From the NCBI GenBank assembly GCA_903847405.1, contig CAINDP010000200.1, positions 1 to 60,499 of the forward strand: a stretch of 60,499 nucleotides of DNA, read 5' to 3'. Position numbers and translations under genes: made by a program. This document shows, piece after piece, positions 48,516 through 57,648 of the stretch (position 1 is the first letter of the stretch; each line of letters starts with the position of its first letter). This DNA is from an uncultured Myxococcales bacterium (lineage in GTDB: Bacteria; Myxococcota_A; UBA9042; DTJE01). The notes under the pieces were generated by a model that saw only the letters and a program-made list of their open reading frames with translations, ran no database searches and was not told the origin of the DNA.

Positions 48516-50165
48516 TCAGGTCCCCGGCCGCTTCACGGTCGGCATCTTCGGCGTCGCCGGGCGCTTCGGCCTGGCCGGCGCCCCGATCTTGCCCACCAGC
48601 GCCTTCACGCCCTTGCCCAGGGCCAGGGCCAGGCCCAGGACGGCCAGGGCCGCCAGGATCGCGACGATCCACAGGACCGGCGGGCCCCAGCCATGGCCCA
48701 ATTTCGCGATGGCCGTCGCCCGGGCCCGGGACCACGCGCCGGCGCCCGGCACCGATCCCCCGCCCGCGACGAAGCGGAACGGCGGCGACTTCAGATCGCC
48801 TGCCGTCACCACCACCGCATACTCCCGACCCGACTCCAGGGAGGTTCCCGGGCGGATCACGGCCTCCCGCTGGAACTCGGCGGCGACGGCCCCCGCCGCG
48901 GCCTTCAACTGGTTCGTGGCCAGGGCCGGCCGGTACGTGCCCCCCGTCCGGACCGCCAGGGACTGCAGGCGCGCCGCACCGACGTCGTCGGTTCCGGGCA
49001 GGGCCACTGTGGTGATGCGCACGCCGGCCGCCCGGGCCAGCCGCACCAGATCGACCAGCACGTCCCTGACCGCCGCCTCCCGCCGGGCCAGGGCCTCGGA
49101 CACCCGGGGGATCGAGCACTCCAGGACCGCCCGGGAGCAGGCCTTCGACGCCCCCTCGGGGTCGTACGCCGAACCGCCTTCGCCGGTCGTGCCGCCGGCC
49201 TTTCCGGCGCACTCGGCCGCCTCGGACCGACACCGCCCCGCCGCCTTGTCGCCCGCCGCGTCCGCGAACCGCAGGTACCCGTCCCGTCCGTCCGAAAACA
49301 GCACGATGGACCGCAGGGAGGAGGCGGGCGAGCCGGACACCAGCAGGCGCAGGGCCGCCTCGATCGCGCCGACGGCATACCGATCGCGGACGTAGGCCTC
49401 GTCGGCCCGGTCGATCCGCGTATGCCCCCGGGCCTCGGCCCACGACAGGGCGTCGCCACCCTCCTCGATTCCCAGCAGGCGCGGAAACAGGCCCTGCGGC
49501 GCCGGCAGGCCCGTCTTGGCCAGGGCCGCCAGGGACGCGGGCGCCGGGAACAGCCGGCCGCAGCGCACGGGCGCCCCCGGCGGGTCGGGCCGATCGGCCG
49601 TCGCCCGAAGGTCCCCCAGGCAATCCTGGAAATCGTTCACGTCGGTGAAGGACGGCGCGTCGCCCCCGGGGTTCCAGGCCGTCAGGACCGCGTCGTCGTA
49701 AACGATCAGCGCAGCCCGTGCGTCCGGGCGCAGGCCCGCGAACGCCTCGGCCAGCGCGCCGGGGAGCGCGGCCGCGGCTTCCCGGGGGATTTCGGCGTGC
49801 GCCGCCACCACGAACACGGTCGCCTGGGTGACGTCGGCCTTCCCGACCTCCTTCAGGGCGCCGCCGAATCCCTTCACGGCCAGGCCGTCGGTCCCGAAGC
49901 GGGCGACGGGATCCGTGCCGGTCGTGCGCACCGGCCCCTTGCCCTCGGCCAGGAAGACCTGGACGCCCGACTCCAGGACCTTCATGGGATCGCCGTCGGG
50001 TCCCAGGGCCGACATCAGGATCCGCCAGTCAGACGGCGCTGCGGCATCGACGCGGTCCACCTTGATCTGGGGCGCGGCCGGAAGGCGGGGCTGGGCGACG
50101 GCGCCGCCGGCCGGAATCAGCAGGGCCAGCAGGATCGTCAGCGTGGGCTGCAGGCCGAGGCGCAA
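48516..50165 (-). CDS. Secreted VWA-like protein with C-terminal membrane helix
   Basis: A 549-residue protein translated from TTG at 50165, which is seven bases after GGGAG; no ATG or GTG suits the signal peptide LTILLALLIPAGGAVAQP. A von Willebrand A-like domain covers about 100-400, seen from TQATVFVVAAHAE (strand 1), AALIVYDD and SIVLFSDGRDGYL (strand 4). The metal-site DxSxS of strand 1 is replaced by AHAE, so metal-dependent binding is doubtful. A segment with four Cys (about 310-345) is inserted. After a beta domain, one transmembrane helix (about 505-525) and a Lys/Pro-rich tail end the protein. VWA proteins commonly work with MoxR ATPases, which this operon also encodes. Confidence 0.7.
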   Translation of the reverse strand: MRLGLQPTLTILLALLIPAGGAVAQPRLPAAPQIKVDRVDAAAPSDWRILMSALGPDGDPMKVLESGVQVFLAEGKGPVRTTGTDPVARFGTDGLAVKGFGGALKEVGKADVTQATVFVVAAHAEIPREAAAALPGALAEAFAGLRPDARAALIVYDDAVLTAWNPGGDAPSFTDVNDFQDCLGDLRATADRPDPPGAPVRCGRLFPAPASLAALAKTGLPAPQGLFPRLLGIEEGGDALSWAEARGHTRIDRADEAYVRDRYAVGAIEAALRLLVSGSPASSLRSIVLFSDGRDGYLRFADAAGDKAAGRCRSEAAECAGKAGGTTGEGGSAYDPEGASKACSRAVLECSIPRVSEALARREAAVRDVLVDLVRLARAAGVRITTVALPGTDDVGAARLQSLAVRTGGTYRPALATNQLKAAAGAVAAEFQREAVIRPGTSLESGREYAVVVTAGDLKSPPFRFVAGGGSVPGAGAWSRARATAIAKLGHGWGPPVLWIVAILAALAVLGLALALGKGVKALVGKIGAPARPKRPATPKMPTVKRPGT

Positions 50166-50178
50166 TTGTCGACTCCCG

Positions 50179-50556
50179 CTAGCACCCGAAGGCGAAGGGC
50201 GTGACCCGGAAGCCCCCCAGGTCCACCCGGGTTCCGGCCGCTTCCAGCGTGAATTCGTGAAGCCCGGGCATGAGGCCGCCGGCCGGATCGGCCACCAGGC
50301 GCACCCGGGGGCCGGTCGTCGGCGCAGGCACCGGCGCGACCCCGACGGTCCGGCCATCGACCCGGTGGACGAACCGGACGCGGGCCCGGTCCAGACTACC
50401 CGGCCAGTCCACGTCCACGACATCACCCGGTGCGCGGATCCGATCCGCGACCCGTGGAGCACTGCCGGGCACGGCGAGCACGCGGGCGCCGATCAGCGTG
50501 ACCGACCCGGCGGCCAGGACACCCAGGAACGATCTGCGCCCGATGCGCCCGTCCAC
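50179..50556 (-). CDS. Small Tat-exported hypothetical protein
   Basis: A 125-residue protein starting with a twin-arginine signal (RRSFLGVLAAG, residues 7-17), cleaved near AVPGSA. The remainder is a beta-rich domain with an Ig-like feel and a single Cys at the very end (FAFGC). No family was recognised. It lies between pssA (16 bp upstream) and the VWA-like gene (13 bp downstream) and is probably a periplasmic partner of the latter. Confidence 0.72.
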   Translation of the reverse strand: MDGRIGRRSFLGVLAAGSVTLIGARVLAVPGSAPRVADRIRAPGDVVDVDWPGSLDRARVRFVHRVDGRTVGVAPVPAPTTGPRVRLVADPAGGLMPGLHEFTLEAAGTRVDLGGFRVTPFAFGC

Positions 50557-50572
50557 CTCGTCCTCCCCGGCG

Positions 50573-51379
50573 TCAATCGTTCCAGTCGGCCGTCAGCGCG
50601 TGGACCCGCCGGCGCGTTTCCGTCGAAATGTCGGTCCACCCCAGGAACAGGTAGTAGCACAGCCACATCAGGACCCAGTCAAAGGCCACGTTGCGGGGCA
50701 GCCAATCCAGAAGAACGCCGAACACGACCGAAAAGGCGACGCTGAACCAGACGAAGTTCAGGACGACCTTGAGGTACCAGGACCAGTTGCGCCCGTGGTG
50801 GCTGATGAAGGGGACCAGCGACAGGTTCATGAACCCCAGCAGCACGACCATCGCCACGCCGATCCAGCCCATCCAGGGGGACGCGGCCATCATGTGCGAG
50901 TTGACCAGCGCGACGATCAGCAGGGCCGAGGCCGGGCGCGGGAAGCCGATGAACAGCGCCGGGACGTCCAGGCGCCGGACGTTGAACCGGGCGAACCGGA
51001 TGCAGCCGAACAGGGTCGGGATCAGCGCGACCGTGACCGCGATGGCGAACTGCACGGTGGGCAGGTTCTCCAGGCCCGGCAGCAGGATGTACCGGCGGTA
51101 CGCGAAGTACAGCAGGAACGAGGGCGCCACCGAGTACGCGACCAGGTCGGCCACGTTGTCGAACTCGGCGCCGAACTGGTTCACCTGGTTCAGGGCCCGG
51201 GCGACGACCCCGTCGAAGGCGTCGAAGAAGTAGGCCACCAGGATGCCGAACCCGGACCAGAAGATGTACGACTGCACATCCTCCTTCGGGACCGTCATGC
51301 CCTCCATCGCCACCAGGATGGTCGCGACGCCGCCCGCAATGTTGCCCACGGTCATCAGGTCCTTGGTCTTGAAGAACAT
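50573..51379 (-). CDS. pssA: CDP-diacylglycerol-serine O-phosphatidyltransferase
   Basis: A 268-residue integral membrane CDP-alcohol phosphatidyltransferase. The full signature DGxxAR-x8-GxxxDxxxD is present as DAFDGVVARALNQVNQFGAEFDNVAD (shown over two turns of the second helix). Its chain of about seven hydrophobic helices and the VAYSVAPSFLLYF segment after the signature favour phosphatidylserine synthase over phosphatidylglycerophosphate synthase. The ATG at 51379 overlaps the DUF151 stop as TGATG; a GTG one codon upstream is also possible. The product feeds phosphatidylethanolamine synthesis; psd is not in the window. Confidence 0.88.
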   Translation of the reverse strand: MFFKTKDLMTVGNIAGGVATILVAMEGMTVPKEDVQSYIFWSGFGILVAYFFDAFDGVVARALNQVNQFGAEFDNVADLVAYSVAPSFLLYFAYRRYILLPGLENLPTVQFAIAVTVALIPTLFGCIRFARFNVRRLDVPALFIGFPRPASALLIVALVNSHMMAASPWMGWIGVAMVVLLGFMNLSLVPFISHHGRNWSWYLKVVLNFVWFSVAFSVVFGVLLDWLPRNVAFDWVLMWLCYYLFLGWTDISTETRRRVHALTADWND

Positions 51380-51888
51380 CACTGCACCGTCTTGTCGTCG
51401 GGTTTGTCGTCACGACCCACCGCGGACGGATCCGCGGCGGCCTCCAGGGAATGCAGGAAGGCCAGCCACTGGTGGCGGCTGGCTTCGGCGACGTCCCTCG
51501 GCGCCGCCTTGCGGAAAACCTCTTCGGACACGTAGATCGGCGCCTGGGCCCGCAGGCACAAGGCGATGGAATCGGCAGGCCGCGCCTCGAACCGGAACGT
51601 CCGACGCCCGCGACCGACATACAGCACGCTGAAATAGGTCTCGTCCCGCAGATCGGTCAGTTCCGCCTTGATCACCCGGCCCTCCAGGGCCCCCAGGACG
51701 TTCATGACCAGGTCGTGGGTCAGGGGCCGCGGTAGGTCCACTTCTTCCAGGACGGCGGCGATGGCCCCCGCCTCGGGGAAGCCCAGGCGGATCGGCAACG
51801 TCTCCTCGCCCTCGACCGCCCGCAGCAGCACCAGAGGCGAGCGGGTCTCGTCGTCCACCAGGACGCCGAGGACCTGCACCTCGATCAT
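51379..51888 (-). CDS. Bifunctional nuclease family protein (DUF151)
   Basis: A 169-residue protein of the bifunctional nuclease (DUF151) family. It shows LVLLRAVEGEETLPIRLGFPEAGAIAAVLE, RPLTHDLVMNVLGALEGRV and ARPADSIALCLRAQAPIYVSEEV. Members have reported RNase and DNase activity in some hosts. The ATG at 51888 gives MIEVQVLG. It is 17 bp downstream of miaB, and the same pair occurs in other deltaproteobacterial genomes to my recollection. Its stop overlaps the pssA start. Confidence 0.88.
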   Translation of the reverse strand: MIEVQVLGVLVDDETRSPLVLLRAVEGEETLPIRLGFPEAGAIAAVLEEVDLPRPLTHDLVMNVLGALEGRVIKAELTDLRDETYFSVLYVGRGRRTFRFEARPADSIALCLRAQAPIYVSEEVFRKAAPRDVAEASRHQWLAFLHSLEAAADPSAVGRDDKPDDKTVQ

Positions 51889-51905
51889 GCTGGGGCCCCG
51901 CTGTC

Positions 51906-53315
51906 TCACGCCGCCTCCCACGCCAGCACGGTTCCGCGCAGACTGTGCACCAGGATCTCGTCGATGCGCACGCGCGCCAGTCGCCCTCGGGCCTCCCCGA
52001 TCGGGACGTCCGTGGCGATGTTCACCGTCAGGTTCGTCCGCGTTCGCCCCTGCATCTCCAGGATCGCCTTGCCCCGACCGCCCTGGCGGGTGTCGCGGCT
52101 GGGCCCCTCGATCAGCACTTCCTCTTCGCGCCCCAGGAAGCGGGCCAGACGCTCCCGCGAAATACCGTCCTGCAGCGTCTGCAGGCGGGCCAGGCGCTCG
52201 GCCTTCCGGGCCTCGGGAACGTCGTCGCGGGTCTGCGCCGCCAGCGTGCCGGGCCGCGAGGAGTACTTGAACGAGAACATCGAGTCGAACCGGGCCTCTT
52301 CGACCAACCGCAGCGTCGCCTCGAATTCCTCGTCCGTTTCGCCCGGGAAGCCCACGATGAAATCCGTGGACAGGGCGATGTCGGGGGCTGCGCGCCGGAC
52401 CCGGGCCAGGCGTTCCAGGTACTGGGCGGCAGTGTAGCCCCGCCGCATGCGGGCCAGCACCGAATCGGAGCCGGACTGCACGGGCAGGTGGAGGAATTCG
52501 GCCAGGGCCGGGAGCGTGCCGAACAGATCCAGCAATCGATCGTCGGCGTCGGCGGGGTGCGAGGTGACGAAGCGCACCCGGCGCAGGCCGGGAACGCCCG
52601 CGATGCGCGACAGCAGCGACGGGAAGTCGGTTTCGCCCGGGCGATCCTTGCCGTAGGCGTTGACGTTCTGGCCCAGCAGCGTCACCTCCCGGACCCCGAC
52701 GGCGACCAGGGACGTCACCTCGGCCAGGACGCGATCCGCGGGCTTGCTGACCTGCCGCCCGCGGACGTAGGGCACGATGCAGTAGGCGCAGAAGCGGTCG
52801 CAGCCCTTCATGATGGTCAGGAACGACGTCGCGCCGGTTTCCACGGACGGGTCCACGTCCAGGAACGTGTAGTCCGCCGGGGCGTCCAGCGTGGTCCGGG
52901 ACTGGCGCAGGCCCTTGCCGGTGGACGCCAGGATCGCGGGCAGGTCGGCGATCCGATCCGGCCCGAACACCAGGTCGATGTAAGGCACCTTGTCCAGCAG
53001 GGCGTCGCCGTGCTGCTGGGCCACGCAACCGCACACGCCGAAACGCAGGCCCGGATGGGCTTCCTTCAGGGGCAGCAGGCGGGACAGGGTGCCCAGGATC
53101 TTCTTCTCGGGACGGTCCCGGACGCTGCACGAATTGACCAGGATCAAGTCCGCCATCGCGGGGTCCGCTGTCTCGACCCAGCCCTCGGCGCCCAGCACCT
53201 GCACGATGCGGCGCGAGTCGTAGACATTCATCTGGCAGCCATAGGTGATGACGTGGACGCGACGGTTCGCGGTGGCGCAGGCGTCGTCGATCCGGGACGT
53301 TGCCGGCTCGGTCAT
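51906..53315 (-). CDS. miaB: tRNA-2-methylthio-N6-dimethylallyladenosine synthase
   Basis: A 469-residue radical SAM methylthiotransferase that modifies A37 of tRNAs. The N-terminal domain binds one Fe-S cluster via Cys in YGCQMN, NSCSVR and CGCVAQ. The radical SAM cluster motif is CDRFCAYC (CxxxCxxC). LLGQNVNAYG, FLHLPVQSGSDSVLARMRRGY and DFIVGFPGETDEEF are diagnostic, and a TRAM domain closes the chain. The ATG at 53315 gives MTEPATSRID. The TgpA-like gene stops 32 bp upstream. Confidence 0.96.
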   Translation of the reverse strand: MTEPATSRIDDACATANRRVHVITYGCQMNVYDSRRIVQVLGAEGWVETADPAMADLILVNSCSVRDRPEKKILGTLSRLLPLKEAHPGLRFGVCGCVAQQHGDALLDKVPYIDLVFGPDRIADLPAILASTGKGLRQSRTTLDAPADYTFLDVDPSVETGATSFLTIMKGCDRFCAYCIVPYVRGRQVSKPADRVLAEVTSLVAVGVREVTLLGQNVNAYGKDRPGETDFPSLLSRIAGVPGLRRVRFVTSHPADADDRLLDLFGTLPALAEFLHLPVQSGSDSVLARMRRGYTAAQYLERLARVRRAAPDIALSTDFIVGFPGETDEEFEATLRLVEEARFDSMFSFKYSSRPGTLAAQTRDDVPEARKAERLARLQTLQDGISRERLARFLGREEEVLIEGPSRDTRQGGRGKAILEMQGRTRTNLTVNIATDVPIGEARGRLARVRIDEILVHSLRGTVLAWEAA

Positions 53316-53347
53316 GGGCGGAAGAGTAGCCCCCGGGGGTGGTTCCG

Positions 53348-55549
53348 TCAAGACGGGACGCGATGCTGCGCCAGGGCCCTGACGGCGTCGTCCACGGTGG
53401 CGCCCAGGTTCGCCGGGGGACCGTCCGCGCAGGCCCCGAAGGCCCGTTCCACGTAGGCCAGCGTCACCCGGGTCACGGCGTCGGCGGCGTCCGGACATGC
53501 CGCGCCGACGCGCGCGGCGAATTCCAATTGGGTTTCGCTGCGTTCGCGACGCAGGCCGGCACGGGCCAGGGCGCGCCGCAGCCGGAGGTAGGCCACCAGG
53601 ACCGGGTCGCCGGGCGCCAGCAGCGACATCTGCACGACCCGGCGGCGCCACCGGCGCAGCGCGATGGCAAGGCCGGCGCCCCCGGCCAGGAACCCCAGGA
53701 ATCCCAGGCCCATCCCGGCCCACGGCAGTTCCTTCAACCGATCGCGGATTTCGTGGAAGTCCTGGCGCCCCAGGTTGTCGCTGAAGCCTTCGCCGCCCCG
53801 TCGCACCTGGAACACCTGCGCCAGGAAGGATATCTGCTTTTCCAGGTTGTACTCGACGACCCACCGGTACCAGGTCAGCCGCGCGGCGTCGATCGCGTCG
53901 GTCACGCCCTGCAGCCACGACCGCCCCGAGCGCAGGTCCAGGGCCGACGCGGGGGTGGGGTCGAAGGTGGCCCAGCCTTCCCCGGGGAAGTAGGCCTCGA
54001 CCCACGAGTGGGCGTCGGCGCGCCGCAGGGCCACATAGTCGCCGAACTCGTTCGCGACGCCGCCGTAGAAGCCGTTGACGATGCGGGCCGGGACCCCCGC
54101 CAGGCGCAGCAGGACGACCATGGCCGACGCGAAGTACTCGCAGTGGCCCTCGCGGTGGACCAGCAGGAAGTCGGCCAGCGGATCGGCGTCACCATGGCTG
54201 GACGACAACGAATACGTGTAGTTGTCGCGCAGGTACCACTCGATCTTCCGGGCCGTGTCGTAGGGGTTCGAGGTTTCCTTCGCCAGGTTCGCGGCCAGGT
54301 CCTGGATCGCGGCCTGCTGGGGCGGCAGCGCCAGGTACGTTTCGCGGACCTGGGCCGTGTAGTCGGTGGACGCGGCCCGCATCGCGACGGCGTCCACGGG
54401 CCGCGGGTCCGAGTAGGCGGTGTAGACGATCGCCACCGACGGCGGGCCGGTCAGCGTCACGTCGCCCGCCTCGTCCCCGTGAAAGCGCCACTGCTCGGGC
54501 CGCAGGGCCTCCAGGGCGTTGGAGGGACGCTCGTACGCCGCGACCTGGGGCATGCCGAACAGGACGCGCGTGGCCCCCAGCATGGGCTCCAGGTAGATTT
54601 CCTGGATTTCCACCCCGGGCACGTTCAGGTGGTCGCGCCGTCCGTCCACCCGAAGGCGTCCGTCGATGTCCGGCTCCAGCTGGTGCCGGCGCACCGTGGT
54701 CTTGCGCCAGGTCGTACCGTCGTACTGGTCCAGCGACTGCCCCCGCATGCGCAGCACGACGGCCCGGTCGTTCAGCCCCAGCCCGGTCTTCCGCTTGACC
54801 CGGATCACCACCTCGGGGTCCTCGGCGATGTTCCCGAAGTCGCCCAGCTTCACCTCTTCGGAAAAGCCGCTGACCGCCATGCCGCGCCGGGACTGCTGGG
54901 CAAAGAAGCCCAGGCCCAGGCGCGGAAACAGGAAGAAGAAGACCAGCGACACCAGGAACACGCCCACGGTGATGGCAACCGTGGCACTGACAAAGCCGGG
55001 GCGGACCAGGTCGCGGCGGGACAGGGCGGCCCCCAGCCGGACGGCCTCGGCGGCGGGACCACCGGCGCCCCCGGGGGCGGTTGCCTGGGCCTCGATGCCG
55101 CGCCGGAGGTTCGTCAGCATCAGCGCCAGCGTCAGCAGGATGACGTACGGAAGCATCGCCACGCCGAACGACATCCCGGGGTTCACGACCGCGGCGGCCA
55201 TCAGGTGCAGGAAGGACAGCACGTACATCTGCATGAAGTCGGCCGCCCGGCGCAGGAACAGGATCTTCAGGGCCGACAGGAACAGGGCGTACACGATCGC
55301 GGCGTACAGGTAGTCGGTGGTGGACAGGGCCCACAGCAGGGCGCCGATACCCACGACCAGGGCCAGCCCGCCCGAGGCCGGTCCCATCCAGGGGCGATCC
55401 AGGGGCCGCCACAGGAACGGCCCCGCCACCGACACCGCCAGGACCGGGACGACCACGGCCACCCCGAACTCGCCGGACAGGAAGAGGGCCAGCAATCCCA
55501 TCAGGATCGTGCCGATCGTCGCCAGCCGATGGAGGAGGTCGAACCGCAC
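53348..55549 (-). CDS. TgpA-like transmembrane transglutaminase-like protein
   Basis: A 733-residue membrane protein. Six N-terminal helices (about 10-225, DUF3488 type) are followed by a periplasmic transglutaminase-like domain with catalytic Cys470 (EGHCEYFAS), His514 (DAHSWVE) and Asp530 (FDPTP). A last helix near 620-640 and a cytoplasmic DUF4129-like tail close the chain. TgpA of Pseudomonas is an essential periplasmic transglutaminase-like protein. The GTG at 55549 follows GAGGTGAG. With MoxR and DUF58 upstream this is a well-known cluster. The substrate is not known. Confidence 0.9.
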   Translation of the reverse strand: MRFDLLHRLATIGTILMGLLALFLSGEFGVAVVVPVLAVSVAGPFLWRPLDRPWMGPASGGLALVVGIGALLWALSTTDYLYAAIVYALFLSALKILFLRRAADFMQMYVLSFLHLMAAAVVNPGMSFGVAMLPYVILLTLALMLTNLRRGIEAQATAPGGAGGPAAEAVRLGAALSRRDLVRPGFVSATVAITVGVFLVSLVFFFLFPRLGLGFFAQQSRRGMAVSGFSEEVKLGDFGNIAEDPEVVIRVKRKTGLGLNDRAVVLRMRGQSLDQYDGTTWRKTTVRRHQLEPDIDGRLRVDGRRDHLNVPGVEIQEIYLEPMLGATRVLFGMPQVAAYERPSNALEALRPEQWRFHGDEAGDVTLTGPPSVAIVYTAYSDPRPVDAVAMRAASTDYTAQVRETYLALPPQQAAIQDLAANLAKETSNPYDTARKIEWYLRDNYTYSLSSSHGDADPLADFLLVHREGHCEYFASAMVVLLRLAGVPARIVNGFYGGVANEFGDYVALRRADAHSWVEAYFPGEGWATFDPTPASALDLRSGRSWLQGVTDAIDAARLTWYRWVVEYNLEKQISFLAQVFQVRRGGEGFSDNLGRQDFHEIRDRLKELPWAGMGLGFLGFLAGGAGLAIALRRWRRRVVQMSLLAPGDPVLVAYLRLRRALARAGLRRERSETQLEFAARVGAACPDAADAVTRVTLAYVERAFGACADGPPANLGATVDDAVRALAQHRVPS

Positions 55550-55643
55550 GCACTCACCTCGTTGAAGCGTCCCGAGTCGGCTTCGTCTCCGGCGAGAGTT
55601 TCCTGCGGAAACCCATCGCCTGCGCCTGCGCGCTCGGGAGGAG

Positions 55644-56675
55644 CTACGGTCGCACCCAGGCGACGAAGGCCCGGGAATCCGTGGCCAGGGCCGCCTGGAT
55701 CGGCTCATCGATGCCCGGAGGGTTCATTTCCAGGGACGGCAGGGTCGCCAGGAAGTCCAGGATGCGCCCGCCCTGGGCCGAACCGGACCCGGGCGACACG
55801 GCCCCGCTGACCGTTGCCAGGCCGACGGTCCGGCCGGCGTCCAGCAGATGCACGGCCAGGCTGGCGGATTTCTCGATGGCCCGCTCGACGCGCTCGGCCC
55901 CGCCCTCGCCAGGCGTGGTCGCGTTCACCAGGGCGATCCACACGGCCCGGGAGCCCGCCTGCTCGAACTCGCGCACGACGGGCTCGACGCGCCCGGCCGA
56001 CCGCCGGTGCAGCAGGTGCCGCGGGTTGTCGCCGTCGCGGAATTCCCGGACCCCGAAGAACTCGCTGCCCCGGCCCGCCACCGGGCGGTGCTCCTCCTCG
56101 CCCTCGGAGGCCGGCGGGAGGTCCTCGGCCCGGAGGGGGTGGACCCGCGGGTGGACCAGGATGCGGCCCGTGGCCGGAAGGATCAGGGACTTGATGAAGA
56201 ACGAAAAGGGGAACGACGTGGACAGGACCATCCCGCGCAGCGGGTACACGCCGCGGCGGGCGAACGTCAGCCGGCAGGCGCCTTCCAGGGACTGGCCGGG
56301 GCGCACGTCCAGGAACCGCGCCGGGTCCGACTGGGCGCCTTCCACCATCGGCCAGGCCTCGATCGAAAAGGCCGGAAACCGGGGCCGGCGGCTGGTGACC
56401 GTCAGGGCCGCCGTGGCGGGACGGCCCGCGACCGGCCGGATTTCGGGCAGGGCCGAGCACCGCAGCCCGCGAAGGTTCGATTCGGACAGGACGCCGCTGA
56501 TGACGATCAGGGCCAGGGACAGGCCGAAGACCATGTAGAGGAGGTTGTTGCCGGTGTTCACGGCCGCGATCCCGAGGCCGACCGACACCACGAAGACGAT
56601 CTTGCCTTCCCGGGTGAAGGACAGCTTGCGCGGGAAGAAGTCGGACCGCCAGACGAAGTCGGTCAGACGCCCCAC
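55644..56675 (-). CDS. DUF58 membrane-anchored protein
   Basis: A 343-residue protein of the DUF58 family, which carries a diverged VWA-like fold. Two N-terminal hydrophobic helices (about 26-60) precede a beta domain and the hallmark GSEFFGVREFRDGDNPRHLLHRRSAGRVEPVVREFE. The start lies one base past the moxR stop. DUF58 proteins are presumed partners of the MoxR ATPase and of the transglutaminase-like protein. Confidence 0.9.
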   Translation of the reverse strand: MGRLTDFVWRSDFFPRKLSFTREGKIVFVVSVGLGIAAVNTGNNLLYMVFGLSLALIVISGVLSESNLRGLRCSALPEIRPVAGRPATAALTVTSRRPRFPAFSIEAWPMVEGAQSDPARFLDVRPGQSLEGACRLTFARRGVYPLRGMVLSTSFPFSFFIKSLILPATGRILVHPRVHPLRAEDLPPASEGEEEHRPVAGRGSEFFGVREFRDGDNPRHLLHRRSAGRVEPVVREFEQAGSRAVWIALVNATTPGEGGAERVERAIEKSASLAVHLLDAGRTVGLATVSGAVSPGSGSAQGGRILDFLATLPSLEMNPPGIDEPIQAALATDSRAFVAWVRP

Positions 56676-56676
56676 A

Positions 56677-57648
56677 TCAGTCCCCAGGCACGGGGGTACG
56701 GGCCAGGAGGTCGGTCAGCAGGGCCCGAGCCTCTTCCCGCGCCGCGGCGCCGGCCGTCCCCCGTCCCCGCAGCACCACGCGGTGGGCACAGGTCGGGAGG
56801 AACATTTCCTTCACGTCGTCGGGCAGGCAGTACGTCCGGCCCGCCAGGGCGGCCGCACCACGGCAGGCCGCGATCAGGCTGACCGCGCCGCGGGTCGAAA
56901 TGCCCATCTCCAGGGCTTCCGTGCCGCGCGTCTGACCGACCAGGTCCATCGCGTAGTCCATCACGGCGTCCGGGACGACGACCGCCGAGGTTGCCGCCTG
57001 GGCCGCGACCACCTGCTCGGGCGTCGCCACCGCGTTCACCAGGGTTTCGACCTTGTCCGCGAACCCTTGCATCGCCACGATGCGCCGCTCGGCCTCCCGG
57101 TCGGGGTAGCCGATCGTCAGGCGCACCAGGAAGCGATCCATCTGGGACTCGGGCAGCGGGTAGGTGCCGTGGTGCTCGTGGGGGTTCTGGGTGGCCACGA
57201 CCAGGAACGGCTCGGGCAGCGCCCGCGTCTGGCGGTCCGTCGTCACCTGCCGCTCGCTCATGGCTTCCAGCAGGGCGCTCTGGGTCCGCGGGCTGGCACG
57301 GTTGATTTCGTCCGCCAGCACCACGTTCCCGAAGATGGGGCCGGGGTGGAACCCGAAGGCCTCGGTCCGGGGCGACCAGACGTTGACCCCCGTGATGTCC
57401 GACGGCAGCATGTCCGAGGTGAACTGCACGCGCCGGAACTCGCCGCCGATGGCCCGGGCCAGGGCCCTCGCCAGGACGGTCTTGCCGGCGCCGGGAACGT
57501 CCTCCAGCAGCACGTGGCCGCGGGCCAGCAGGGCGATCACCGCGTGGGACACCACCTGGGGCTTGCCCAGGAAGACGCGCCCGACCTCCGTGAAGACCGC
57601 ACGAGCCAGATGGGCGGCGTCCTCGGGCTTGAACTGCACCGAATTCAC
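56677..57648 (-). CDS. MoxR family AAA+ ATPase
   Basis: A 323-residue AAA+ ATPase of the MoxR family, thought to act as a chaperone on VWA-type proteins. It has Walker A GAGKT (in EDVPGAGKTVLARALA, near 52), Walker B VVLADEINRASP near 112, the sensor QNPHEHHGTYPLPESQMDRF and the MoxR C-terminal STRGAVSLIAAC. The GTG at 57648 follows GGGAG and overlaps the upstream stop as GTGA. Order HEAT-MoxR-DUF58-TgpA supports assignment to the MoxR-proper subfamily. Confidence 0.93.
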   Translation of the reverse strand: MNSVQFKPEDAAHLARAVFTEVGRVFLGKPQVVSHAVIALLARGHVLLEDVPGAGKTVLARALARAIGGEFRRVQFTSDMLPSDITGVNVWSPRTEAFGFHPGPIFGNVVLADEINRASPRTQSALLEAMSERQVTTDRQTRALPEPFLVVATQNPHEHHGTYPLPESQMDRFLVRLTIGYPDREAERRIVAMQGFADKVETLVNAVATPEQVVAAQAATSAVVVPDAVMDYAMDLVGQTRGTEALEMGISTRGAVSLIAACRGAAALAGRTYCLPDDVKEMFLPTCAHRVVLRGRGTAGAAAREEARALLTDLLARTPVPGD

